Source: an uncultured bacterium
GTDB lineage: Bacteria > Bacillota > Negativicutes > Acidaminococcales > Acidaminococcaceae
NCBI GenBank assembly: GCA_905215645.1
Contig: CAJMQS010000041.1
Location: forward strand, 1 to 18,355
Reading direction: 5' to 3'
Length of the DNA stretch: 18,355 bases
In this document: one piece after another, positions 1 to 6,960 of the stretch
Layout: each line of letters starts with the position of its first letter
Position numbering within the stretch: position 1 is the stretch's first letter
Notes under the pieces: model-generated
What the model saw: the letters and a program-made list of their open reading frames with translations, nothing else
Databases searched by the model: none
What the model was told of the DNA's origin: nothing
Made by a program: the position numbers and the translations under genes

Positions 1-54
1 TGCACGGTGGTGTGAGAGGTCGGGATTTCTAGTCAGAAATCCCTCCTACTCGAT
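1..54 (+). mobile_element. Group II intron, 3' end only (end of domain V and domain VI)
   Basis: Only the tail of the intron is in the window. Bases 14-51 fold as a typical domain VI: GAG (14-16) pairs with CTC (49-51), AGG (17-19) pairs with CCT (45-47), and A48 is left bulged between these helices. After a small internal loop, GGGATTTCT (22-30) pairs perfectly with AGAAATCCC (35-43) around an AGTC loop. A bulged A seven bases from a terminal AT is the branch-point geometry known for group II introns, so the 3' splice site is placed after T54. The first ten bases (TGCACGGTGG) resemble the 3' strand of domain V. The catalytic AGC triad and any reverse transcriptase ORF would lie upstream, outside the window. 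The intron class cannot be set from this fragment. Confidence 0.8.
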
Positions 55-62
55 AAAACCAG

Positions 63-91
63 TTGTATAAACATACGTAAAGCTGTATAAT
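63..91 (+). promoter_or_regulatory. Promoter of the amino acid ABC transporter operon
   Basis: A -35 box TTGTAT (63-68) and a perfect -10 box TATAAT (86-91) are separated by 17 bases. Transcription would start near 98, giving a short leader with the ribosome binding site GGAGGG at 109-114. The promoter starts 8 bases after the inferred intron end. The inverted repeat GTAT-AAAC-ATAC (65-76) overlaps the -35 box, and a second dyad, TGTA-N7-TACA (84-98), overlaps the -10 box, so a repressor could act here. Confidence 0.75.
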
Positions 92-120
92 GATTACATT
101 ATGAAGATGGAGGGAAGATC

Positions 121-900
121 ATGAAAAAAATCTCTGCTGTAATGTGCATACTGGCTGCCCTGATGCTGGCTGTGGCCGGCTGCGGAAGCGATACCAAACA
201 GGCTGCCAATGACCAGAAAGCGATCAAAGTAGGGACCGAACCCACCTTTGCTCCTTTTGAATTCCAGGAAAAAGATTCCAAGGAATTCGCCGGTTTCGAT
301 ATGGACCTGGCCCGGGCCATCGGCAAGCAGCTGGGCAAGAAAGTGGAAATCCAGAACATGGGCTTCGATGCTCTGATTCCGGCCTTGAACTCCGGCAACA
401 TCGACGTGGTGGCTGCGGGCATGAGCATCACCGACGAACGGAAGAAAGCGGTGACGTTCTCTGATCCGTACTATACTTCCGGCCTGGTAGTTGTTGTTAC
501 CAAAGACAACAATGAAGTGAAGGGCGTGAAAGATCTGGAAGGCAAGAAGATCGCCGTACAGATCGGCACTACCGGGGCTGACAAAGCAGCCAAGGTCCCC
601 GGGGCCAAAGTCACTTCCTTCAACACCAATGCGGAAGTGTTCCTGGAACTGGAAAACAAGGGCGTAGATGCAGTGATCATCGACAGACCGGTGGCCCAGT
701 ACTACCTGACCAAAGAAGGCAAGGAGAAGGACAAAATCGTTGGGGATACCATGGATGCCGAATCCTACGGCTTTGCTTTCAAGAAGGACAGCAAACTGGC
801 TGCTGATTTCAACAAGGCTCTGGCTGAACTGAAGAAGAACGGGGAATATGACAAGATCTATACCAAATGGTTCGGCAAAGATGCCAAGGCTGCCAAGTAA
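121..900 (+). CDS. Amino acid ABC transporter substrate-binding lipoprotein (SBP family 3, GlnH-like)
   Basis: This is the extracytoplasmic receptor of a polar amino acid importer (259 aa). Residues 1-20 are a lipoprotein signal peptide with lipobox V18-A19-G20-C21, so the mature protein would be lipid-anchored at Cys21. The family 3 signature is seen at residues 58-71 (GFDMDLARAIGKQL). The ligand-site segment GMSITDERKKAVTFSDPYY (100-118) contains the conserved Arg107 expected to bind the amino acid carboxylate, GTTG lies at 149-152, and Asp188 sits where family members contact the amino group. The whole chain resembles E. coli GlnH, but the true substrate (glutamine, arginine, lysine, cystine or other) cannot be read from sequence alone. 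ATG at 121 has GGAGGG six bases upstream. It is the first gene of a three-gene operon with the permease and ATPase. Confidence 0.93.
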   Translation: MKKISAVMCILAALMLAVAGCGSDTKQAANDQKAIKVGTEPTFAPFEFQEKDSKEFAGFDMDLARAIGKQLGKKVEIQNMGFDALIPALNSGNIDVVAAGMSITDERKKAVTFSDPYYTSGLVVVVTKDNNEVKGVKDLEGKKIAVQIGTTGADKAAKVPGAKVTSFNTNAEVFLELENKGVDAVIIDRPVAQYYLTKEGKEKDKIVGDTMDAESYGFAFKKDSKLAADFNKALAELKKNGEYDKIYTKWFGKDAKAAK

Positions 901-927
901 ACAGCCTCTGGAAAAGGAAGAGAATGC

Positions 928-1584
928 ATGAATTTTGAGATCATCAAAGAATCCCTGCCCCTGCTGCTTGCCGGGGCAGGCATCACTGTAGAAATCACGG
1001 CAGCGAGCGTGGGCCTGGGCCTGGCGATCGGTGTCATCGTGTCCCTGATCAGGCTCTACGGGATCAGGGCACTGCGCATTTTAGGCGATATTTATGTGAC
1101 GTTCCTCCGGGGGACGCCTCTTTTGGTCCAGATCTTCCTGGTGTATTTCGCCCTGCCGGCCCTGATCCACCACCGGGTGGACGCTTATGTGGCCGCCATT
1201 TCTGCCTGCTCCATCAACTCCGGGGCCTATGTGGCGGAAATCTTCCGGGGCGGCATCGAATCCATCGACAAGGGACAGATGGAAGCCGGCCGGAGCCTGG
1301 GCATGACCTGGTGGCAGACCATGCGCCACATCATCCTGCCCCAGGCCTTCAAGAGGATCATCCCGCCTTTGGGCAACGAATTCATCGCCATGCTGAAGGA
1401 CTCCTCCCTGGTATCCGTCATTGGTTTCGAGGAACTGACCCGGCGGGGCCAGCTGATCATCGCCCGGACTTATGCTTCCTTCGAAATCTGGCTCAGCGTG
1501 GCCATCATTTATCTGGTCATGACATTTGCCGTGGCTCGTTTCGTAGGCGTCCTGGAAAGGCGGTATAAGAAAGATGAACAGTGA
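928..1584 (+). CDS. Amino acid ABC transporter permease (HisM/GlnP type)
   Basis: This is the inner-membrane channel subunit of the polar amino acid importer (218 aa), expected to work as a homodimer because only one permease gene is present. Hydrophobic segments lie around residues 10-40, 52-80, 86-104 and 187-207. The family hallmark FLRGTPLLVQIFLVYF is at 59-74. The cytoplasmic EAA loop that docks on the ATPase spans about residues 119-140 (EAGRSLGMTWWQTM, then ILPQA). Length matches the family. ATG at 928 follows an AAGGAAGAG ribosome binding site. The gene lies 27 bases after the lipoprotein gene and overlaps the ATPase gene by 11 bases, indicating translational coupling. Confidence 0.93.
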   Translation: MNFEIIKESLPLLLAGAGITVEITAASVGLGLAIGVIVSLIRLYGIRALRILGDIYVTFLRGTPLLVQIFLVYFALPALIHHRVDAYVAAISACSINSGAYVAEIFRGGIESIDKGQMEAGRSLGMTWWQTMRHIILPQAFKRIIPPLGNEFIAMLKDSSLVSVIGFEELTRRGQLIIARTYASFEIWLSVAIIYLVMTFAVARFVGVLERRYKKDEQ

Positions 1585-2305
1585 AATGATCAAAGTCCAA
1601 GGACTCCGAAAAAGCTATGGGGACAATGAAGTCCTCAAGGGCATCGATGTGACCATCGCCGAACAGGAAGTGGTGGTGGTGATCGGCCCCAGCGGCGGGG
1701 GAAAGAGCACTTTCCTGCGCTGCTTGAACTACCTGGAGGTGCCCACCGCCGGCACCATCACTTTTGACGGGATCCCCCTCAATGGGGAAGCCAACATCAA
1801 CGAAGTGCGGAAAGAAGTGGGGATGGTGTTCCAGCGGTTCAACCTGTTCCCCCATATGACGGTGATGGACAACCTGATCTTGGCACCCATGATCGTCCGC
1901 CACGAATCCAAAGAAGAAGCCGTGGAAAAGGCCAAACTGTATCTGGACAAAGTGGGCCTGCTGAACAAGGCAGAGGCCTATCCTGGAAGCCTTTCCGGGG
2001 GCCAGCAGCAGCGGGTGGCCATTGCCCGGGCCCTGTGCATGAAGCCTAAGGCCATGCTCTTCGACGAACCTACTTCCGCTCTGGACCCGGAAATGATCAA
2101 CGAAGTGCTGGACGTCATGAAGAATCTGGCCCAGGAAGGGATGACCATGGTGGTGGTGACCCACGAAATGGGCTTTGCCCGGGAGGTGGGGGACCGGATC
2201 CTCTTCCTGGACGGAGGGAAGATCCTGGAACAGGGAGATCCCACTGAATTCTTCGCCCATCCCAAGAACGAAAGGGCACAGAATTTCCTGTCCAAGATTT
2301 TGTAA
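1574..2305 (+). CDS. Amino acid ABC transporter ATP-binding protein (GlnQ type)
   Basis: This is the cytoplasmic ATPase powering the importer (243 aa). Motifs in order: Walker A GPSGGGKST (38-46), Q-loop Gln87, ABC signature LSGGQQQR (140-147), Walker B MLFDEP with catalytic Glu165 (161-166), D-loop SALD (168-171), and H-loop His197. The Walker A third Gly replaces the more usual Ser of GPSGSGKST, which is a mild variant. All catalytic residues are present. The ATG at 1574 overlaps the permease stop; an in-frame ATG at 1586 is an alternative that would remove four residues. The TAA at 2303-2305 is followed by about 75 bases before the operon terminator. Substrate specificity depends on the receptor and is unknown. 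Confidence 0.94.
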   Translation: MNSEMIKVQGLRKSYGDNEVLKGIDVTIAEQEVVVVIGPSGGGKSTFLRCLNYLEVPTAGTITFDGIPLNGEANINEVRKEVGMVFQRFNLFPHMTVMDNLILAPMIVRHESKEEAVEKAKLYLDKVGLLNKAEAYPGSLSGGQQQRVAIARALCMKPKAMLFDEPTSALDPEMINEVLDVMKNLAQEGMTMVVVTHEMGFAREVGDRILFLDGGKILEQGDPTEFFAHPKNERAQNFLSKIL

Positions 2306-2333
2306 ATAGGATTCAAAGGTTTTTCCAAAATTT

Positions 2334-2354
2334 GGAGCCAGCAAAGCTGGCTTC
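2334..2354 (+). other. Small hairpin after the ABC operon
   Basis: AGCCAGC (2336-2342) and GCTGGCT (2346-2352) form a seven-base-pair stem around an AAA loop, which can be extended by two pairs. No T-tract follows, so it is not a terminator by itself. It may protect the 3' end of the ABC operon mRNA. Confidence 0.5.
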
Positions 2355-2360
2355 CTTCGG

Positions 2361-2381
2361 CGTATGACATATGACGTATGA
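2361..2381 (+). repeat. Heptamer tandem repeat tract 1 (CGTATGA unit)
   Basis: Three exact-length heptamers run head to tail: CGTATGA, CATATGA, CGTATGA. The tract abuts the operon terminator (one base separates them). It is one of four period-7 tracts in the window, each with a different unit. Confidence 0.8.
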
Positions 2382-2382
2382 C

Positions 2383-2415
2383 AGGACTGTTGCCCATGCA
2401 ACAGTCCTCTTTTTT
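2383..2415 (+). terminator. Rho-independent terminator of the ABC operon
   Basis: AGGACTGTTGC (2383-2393) pairs perfectly over 11 bases with GCAACAGTCCT (2398-2408), with loop CCAT, followed by C and six T residues (2410-2415). The inner 18 bases (2387-2404) are found again as an exact reverse complement at 18309-18326. Confidence 0.92.
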
Positions 2416-2446
2416 ATCAAAAAAATTTACATTTTACCCATTTTCT

Positions 2447-2475
2447 TTGCAGGGATTTCTTGGGAGTTGTAGAAT
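2447..2475 (+). promoter_or_regulatory. Promoter of hpf
   Basis: TTGCAG (2447-2452) and TAGAAT (2470-2475) are separated by 17 bases. The start point would be near 2482. The leader then contains a six-base-pair hairpin, ATGGGA (2492-2497) with TCCCAT (2502-2507), just before a strong GAGGAGGT ribosome binding site (2512-2519). The 221 bases between the ABC operon and hpf hold only this promoter, the hairpins and repeat tract 1. Confidence 0.65.
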
Positions 2476-2526
2476 AATATTAATAACAACGATGGGAAAT
2501 GTCCCATTGGTGAGGAGGTAGTTATT

Positions 2527-3072
2527 ATGGCAGTTAAAGTTCGTGGTAAAAACATCGAGGTTACCCAGGCATTAAGAGATTATGTGGAAAAACGTGTCCA
2601 GACGATAACGAAACAATTCAAGACCGTGGGCGAGATCACAGCGGTGATGCGGGTGGAAAAAGGGAAGCATATCGTGGAAATCACGGTCCCGGCCAGCGGC
2701 ATCGTCCTGAGAGCCCAGGAAACGTCCGAAAATATGTATGCGTCCATCGACCAGTGTGTGGAAAAAATCGAACGGCAGATCCACAAATACAAGACCCGCC
2801 TGATGAAACGGAAATACAGCAATTTCCGGGATGCGGAACCGGCTCCCCTGCCGGATCTGAATGAAGACGTGCCGGAAGAGACGGACGAATTCAAGGTGGC
2901 CCGGACTAAGAATTACACCATGCGGCCCATGGGTGTCCAGGAAGCCATCATGCAGATGAACATGCTGAACCATGATTTCTTCGTATTCTTCAATGCAGAA
3001 ACGGAAAAGATCGCCATCGTCTACCGGAGAAAGAGTGGGGATTACGGGCTGATCAATCCGGAACTGGCTTAA
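2527..3072 (+). CDS. hpf: Long-form ribosome hibernation promoting factor
   Basis: This protein binds the decoding region of the 30S subunit in slow-growing or starved cells and pairs ribosomes into inactive 100S dimers (181 aa). The N-terminal S30AE domain spans about residues 2-95 (starts VKVRGKNIEVTQALRDYVEK). A charged linker covers about 96-120. The C-terminal dimerisation domain runs from about 122 to 181 (KNYTMRPMGVQEAIMQMNML, then VYRRKSGDYGLINP). The length is that of the long form found in Firmicutes, so dimerisation needs no separate factor. ATG at 2527 sits 7 bases after GAGGAGGT. The gene is monocistronic, with its own promoter and terminator. The position directly before secA is the common Firmicutes order. 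Confidence 0.96.
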   Translation: MAVKVRGKNIEVTQALRDYVEKRVQTITKQFKTVGEITAVMRVEKGKHIVEITVPASGIVLRAQETSENMYASIDQCVEKIERQIHKYKTRLMKRKYSNFRDAEPAPLPDLNEDVPEETDEFKVARTKNYTMRPMGVQEAIMQMNMLNHDFFVFFNAETEKIAIVYRRKSGDYGLINPELA

Positions 3073-3119
3073 AACCTCCTTGGGAGGATCCCTTTCCGGG
3101 GAATTCATGAAATTTTTAC

Positions 3120-3151
3120 AAAGAGTCGAGGCATTTGCCCCGACTCTTTTT
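3120..3151 (+). terminator. Rho-independent terminator after hpf
   Basis: AAAGAGTCG (3120-3128) pairs with CGACTCTTT (3141-3149). Inside, after one A-C mismatch, GGC (3130-3132) pairs with GCC (3137-3139) around an ATTT loop. The T-run is 3147-3151. A smaller hairpin, CCTCC-TTG-GGAGG (3075-3087), lies just after the hpf stop. Confidence 0.9.
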
Positions 3152-3168
3152 GACTTTCATATACGCAT

Positions 3169-3197
3169 TTGTTACAATTAAAAAATGGATTTAGAAT
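3169..3197 (+). promoter_or_regulatory. Promoter of secA
   Basis: TTGTTA (3169-3174) and TAGAAT (3192-3197) are 17 bases apart. The -10 hexamer is the same as in the hpf promoter. The start point would be near 3204, about 40 bases before the chosen secA start codon. Confidence 0.65.
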
Positions 3198-3242
3198 GAT
3201 AGTTTTGCGCCTGGAGCGCTGTAGGATAGAGGAGTGATATAC

Positions 3243-5723
3243 TTGCTAGAAAACCTGATGAAACTGGTCTTTGGGGACCCCAATAAGAAAGAACTGAAGG
3301 TCTGCCAGGGCTATGTGGATAAAATCAATGCGCTGGAACCGGAAATGTCCGGCCTCAGCGATGCCCGTCTGTGCGCCAAGACCCAAGAATTCAAACTGCG
3401 TCTGTCCAAAGGGGAGACCCTGGACGATCTGCTGCCGGAAGCTTTCGCTGTGGTCCGGGAAGCTTCCCGCCGGGTGCTGGGGTTGCGTCATTTCGATGTA
3501 CAGCTGATCGGTGGCTGCATCCTCCACCGGGGGAACATCGCCGAGATGCGTACCGGTGAAGGGAAGACCCTGGTGGCTACCCTGCCGGCCTATCTGAACG
3601 CCCTGGAAGGGAAAGGGGTCCATGTGGTCACCGTCAACGACTACCTGGCCCGCCGGGACAGTGAAGATATGGGACGGGTATACCGGTTCCTGGGGCTCTC
3701 TGTGGGGCTGATCATCCACGACATGGATTATCCCGCCCGGAAGGCGGCCTATGCGGCGGACATCACCTATGGTACCAATAACGAATTCGGGTTCGACTAC
3801 CTCCGGGACAACATGGTGGTCTCCCTGGACCAGATGGTCCAGCGCCCTCTCCATTATGCCATCGTGGACGAAGTGGACTCCATCCTCATCGATGAAGCCC
3901 GGACCCCGCTGATCATTTCTGGTCCTGGGGAAAAATCCACGGATCTCTACAACATCATGGCCGATGTGGTGAAGAACTTCAAGGAAAAAGAAGACTACAC
4001 CGTGGATGAAAAACTCAAGACTGTAGCTCCTACGGAAGCCGGGATCGCCAAGGCGGAAAAGATCCTGGGTGTGAAGAACATGTACGATCCGGAAAACGGT
4101 ACGGACCTGTCCCATCAGCTGATGGAAGCCCTGAAGGCCAAGGCACTGATGATCCGGGACCGGGACTATGTGGTAAAAGATGGGGAAGTCATCATCGTGG
4201 ACGAATTCACCGGCCGGCTCATGTACGGGCGCCGGTATTCCGAGGGGCTCCACCAGGCCATCGAAGCCAAGGAACATGTGAAGGTGGAACGGGAAAGCCA
4301 GACCTTGGCCACCATCACCTTCCAGAACTATTTCCGGATGTATGAGAAGCTTTCTGGGATGACCGGTACCGCCAAGACGGAAGAACAGGAATTCCAGAAA
4401 ATCTATGGCCTGAGCGTGTATGTGGTGCCTACCAATAAACCCAATATCCGGATCGACTATCCGGATGTGATCTACAAGACCAAGAAGGCCAAGTACCGTG
4501 CGGTGGTGAAAGCCATTGAAGAACTCCATGCCGTCGGCCGTCCGGTGCTGGTGGGGACGACTTCTATCGCCCAGAGCGAGGAACTGTCCGCCATGCTCCA
4601 CAAAAAGGGCATCCAGCACAATGTACTGAACGCCAAGTACCATGAAAAAGAAGCCGAAATCGTGGCCGATGCGGGCCAGATGGGCGCTGTGACCATTGCT
4701 ACCAACATGGCCGGCCGTGGGACGGATATCACCCTGGGCGAAGGGGTGGCCGAACTGGGTGGGCTCCATATCATCGGTACGGAACGCCACGAATCCCGCC
4801 GGATCGACAACCAGCTCCGGGGCCGCTGCGCCCGGCAGGGGGATCCTGGTTCCACCCGGTTCTATCTGTCCTTGGAAGATGATTTGATGCGGCTCTTCGG
4901 GTCCGACAACATTTCCGGGATCATGGACAAGCTGGGGATGGACGAAGATGAACCCATCGAGCACCGGCTGGTCACCCGGTCCATCGAGAATGCCCAGAAG
5001 AAAGTGGAAAGCCGGAACTTCGACATCCGGAAACATGTGCTGGAATATGACGATGTGATGAACGAACAGCGGGAAGTGATCTATGACCAGCGCCGGAAGA
5101 TCCTGGAAAAGGCGGATCTGAAGGAAACTGTGCTGGGCATGGCCGACCACCTTGTGGACCGGACCATGGATATGTATGCGCCTAAAGAAGCCTACAGCGA
5201 GGATTGGGATGTCCCTGCCATGATCAAATACGCAGAGGAGTTCTATGCGCCCCTGGGCCGGCTGAAGGCCGATGAATTGTCCAATATGAGCCGGGAGGAA
5301 CTGGAGGAATCTCTCCACAAACTGGCCCATGCCTATTATGATGAACGGGAAGCCGCCATCACTGCTCCCATCATGCGGGAATTGGAAAACCTGGTGATGT
5401 TGAAGGTGGTGGATACCCATTGGATGGAACACCTGGATGCCATGGATGCCCTCCGGGAAGGGATCGGGCTCCGGGCTTACGGCCAGCGGGATCCTCTGGT
5501 GGAATACAAGTTCGAGGCTTATGACATGTTCGAAGCCATGAAGGAAGCCATTGTGGATGACGTGGTCCGGTATATGTACCGGGTGAACGTAGTGACCCAG
5601 CCTACGGTGGAAGACCATCTCTCCGAGGCTTCTGTGAACAACCCCAATGTGGACGGGACGGCAGAAGGGGCCCAGGCTCCGGCAGAACTCCACAAGGCAG
5701 AGAAAAACAGCGGGTCCAAGTGA
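3243..5723 (+). CDS. secA: Preprotein translocase ATPase SecA
   Basis: SecA drives unfolded secretory proteins through SecYEG at the membrane, using ATP. Visible motifs (numbered from TTG 3243): Walker A MRTGEGKT (102-109), Walker B DEVD (209-212) within VDEVDSILIDEARTPLIISG, and in NBD2 TNMAGRGTDI and LRGRCARQGDPGS. The helical wing and scaffold regions follow in the usual order. The start is taken as TTG at 3243 because GGAG (3231-3234) is then eight bases away and the product begins MLENLMKLVFGDPNKKEL, like other SecA proteins. A GTG at 3234 touches the ribosome binding site, and an ATG lies at 3258. At 826 aa the protein lacks the C-terminal CxCxSGx8CH zinc motif: the tail after about residue 780 is Ala/Glu/Asn-rich and ends EKNSGSK. 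Confidence 0.97.
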   Translation: MLENLMKLVFGDPNKKELKVCQGYVDKINALEPEMSGLSDARLCAKTQEFKLRLSKGETLDDLLPEAFAVVREASRRVLGLRHFDVQLIGGCILHRGNIAEMRTGEGKTLVATLPAYLNALEGKGVHVVTVNDYLARRDSEDMGRVYRFLGLSVGLIIHDMDYPARKAAYAADITYGTNNEFGFDYLRDNMVVSLDQMVQRPLHYAIVDEVDSILIDEARTPLIISGPGEKSTDLYNIMADVVKNFKEKEDYTVDEKLKTVAPTEAGIAKAEKILGVKNMYDPENGTDLSHQLMEALKAKALMIRDRDYVVKDGEVIIVDEFTGRLMYGRRYSEGLHQAIEAKEHVKVERESQTLATITFQNYFRMYEKLSGMTGTAKTEEQEFQKIYGLSVYVVPTNKPNIRIDYPDVIYKTKKAKYRAVVKAIEELHAVGRPVLVGTTSIAQSEELSAMLHKKGIQHNVLNAKYHEKEAEIVADAGQMGAVTIATNMAGRGTDITLGEGVAELGGLHIIGTERHESRRIDNQLRGRCARQGDPGSTRFYLSLEDDLMRLFGSDNISGIMDKLGMDEDEPIEHRLVTRSIENAQKKVESRNFDIRKHVLEYDDVMNEQREVIYDQRRKILEKADLKETVLGMADHLVDRTMDMYAPKEAYSEDWDVPAMIKYAEEFYAPLGRLKADELSNMSREELEESLHKLAHAYYDEREAAITAPIMRELENLVMLKVVDTHWMEHLDAMDALREGIGLRAYGQRDPLVEYKFEAYDMFEAMKEAIVDDVVRYMYRVNVVTQPTVEDHLSEASVNNPNVDGTAEGAQAPAELHKAEKNSGSK

Positions 5724-5774
5724 CCCTGGAGCTGAAGCCGGGCAGGAAAGGCTGAAGCACAAAAGGGATGCAGC

Positions 5775-5806
5775 AAACGGAGCTGGGGAAACCCGGCTTC
5801 GTTTTT
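5775..5806 (+). terminator. Terminator-like hairpin between secA and prfB
   Basis: AACGGAGCTGGG (5776-5787) pairs with CCCGGCTTCGTT (5792-5803) over 12 base pairs, two of them G-U, around a GAAA loop. A5775 can also pair with T5804. The right arm runs into TTTTT (5802-5806). Only 37 bases separate it from the prfB start, with no good promoter between, so prfB must rely on readthrough, a promoter inside secA, or regulated antitermination. Confidence 0.75.
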
Positions 5807-5843
5807 CCCATTTTTATTTTCAAAAAGAAAGGGCTGGAATATC

Positions 5844-6944
5844 TTGTTACTGGAAGAACTGAAACCGGCGATCATCCAACTGAAAGAGAAACTGGACGAA
5901 CTGAAAGGTGGGCTGAAGATCGCCCAAAAAGAAGAACGGATCGAAGACCTGGAGCACCAGATGGCAGCTCCCGGCTTCTGGGATGAACCGGACAAGGCCC
6001 AGGTGGTGGCCCAGGAGGCCAACAATCTGAAAAGCGAAGTGGAGACCTACCACGGACTTTCCCAGAAGCTGGAGGATGTAGAGACCCTCTGGGAAATGGC
6101 CATGGAAGAAAAGGACGACAGCCTCCAGGGAGAAATCGAGGAGGAAGTGGAAAATGCCCGGAAGACATTGGCGGACCTGGAACTGGGTATGCTGCTCAGC
6201 GACCAGTACGATGCCAATAATGCCATCCTGACCCTCCACGCCGGTGCCGGCGGTACGGAAGCCCAGGACTGGACCAACATGCTGCTGCGGATGTACACCC
6301 GGTATGCAGAACGGAAAGGCTTCACCGTGGAACTGCTGGATCTGCTCCCCGGGGAAGAAGCCGGGGTGAAGAGTGCCACCCTGACCATCCAGGGCCACAA
6401 TGCCTATGGCTACCTGAAGAGTGAGAAGGGGGTCCACCGTCTGGTACGGATCTCTCCTTTCGACGCCAATGCCCGGCGGCATACCTCTTTTGCTGCCGTG
6501 GACGTCATGCCGGAACTGGACGAAACCGTGGAAGTGGACCTGAACATGGACGATGTGCGGGTGGACTATTATCGGGCCAGCGGCGCCGGCGGACAGCACG
6601 TCAACAAGACTTCTTCTGCCGTCCGGATGACCCACCTTCCCACCGGGATCGTGGTCCAGTGCCAGAACGAACGGAGCCAGCTCCAGAATAAGGAACGCTG
6701 CCTGGCTCTGCTCCGTGCTAAACTGTATGAATACGAAAAGGCCATCCAGGACAAAAAAATCAGCGAAATCGCCGGGGATTACCAGGCCATCGAATGGGGC
6801 AGCCAGATCCGTTCTTACGTGTTCCAGCCCTACACCATGGTGAAGGACCATCGGACCGGAGCAGAAACTGGCAACATTTCGGCGGTGATGGACGGGGATC
6901 TGGATCTGTTTGTGGAAGCCTATCTCCGCAGCCTGAAACACTGA
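5844..6944 (+). CDS. prfB: Peptide chain release factor 2 (RF2), uninterrupted reading frame
   Basis: RF2 reads UGA and UAA stop codons and triggers peptide release (366 aa). The stop-codon tripeptide SPF is at residues 204-206, and the GGQ peptidyl-transferase motif at 249-251 within RASGAGGQHVNKTSSAV. The N-terminal helical domain occupies about residues 1-110. Most bacterial prfB genes carry an in-frame TGA near codon 25 that needs a programmed +1 frameshift (CTTTGA after an SD-like sequence). Here the matching place reads GGT GGG CTG AAG (codons 22-25), an SD-like GGTGGG with no stop codon, so the frame is continuous. The start is TTG at 5844 preceded by AAAGGG. The gene follows secA as in other Firmicutes, and its stop lies 16 bases before the next start. 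Confidence 0.95.
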   Translation: MLLEELKPAIIQLKEKLDELKGGLKIAQKEERIEDLEHQMAAPGFWDEPDKAQVVAQEANNLKSEVETYHGLSQKLEDVETLWEMAMEEKDDSLQGEIEEEVENARKTLADLELGMLLSDQYDANNAILTLHAGAGGTEAQDWTNMLLRMYTRYAERKGFTVELLDLLPGEEAGVKSATLTIQGHNAYGYLKSEKGVHRLVRISPFDANARRHTSFAAVDVMPELDETVEVDLNMDDVRVDYYRASGAGGQHVNKTSSAVRMTHLPTGIVVQCQNERSQLQNKERCLALLRAKLYEYEKAIQDKKISEIAGDYQAIEWGSQIRSYVFQPYTMVKDHRTGAETGNISAVMDGDLDLFVEAYLRSLKH

Positions 6945-6960
6945 GAGGTGGTCTGACACC

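Noticed and set aside
1..54. Simple rho-independent terminator (GGGATTTCT hairpin) of an upstream gene
   Set aside because: The stem is not followed by a T-run but by CTCCTACTCGAT, which together with the bulged A48 and the outer GAGAGG pairing fits domain VI of a group II intron better.
3246..5762. An 838-codon open frame antisense to secA, and similar ones over prfB and the DUF5693 gene
   Set aside because: Same explanation: each minus-strand frame is in register with the sense codons and is kept open by codon bias. No ribosome binding site or recognisable family was seen.
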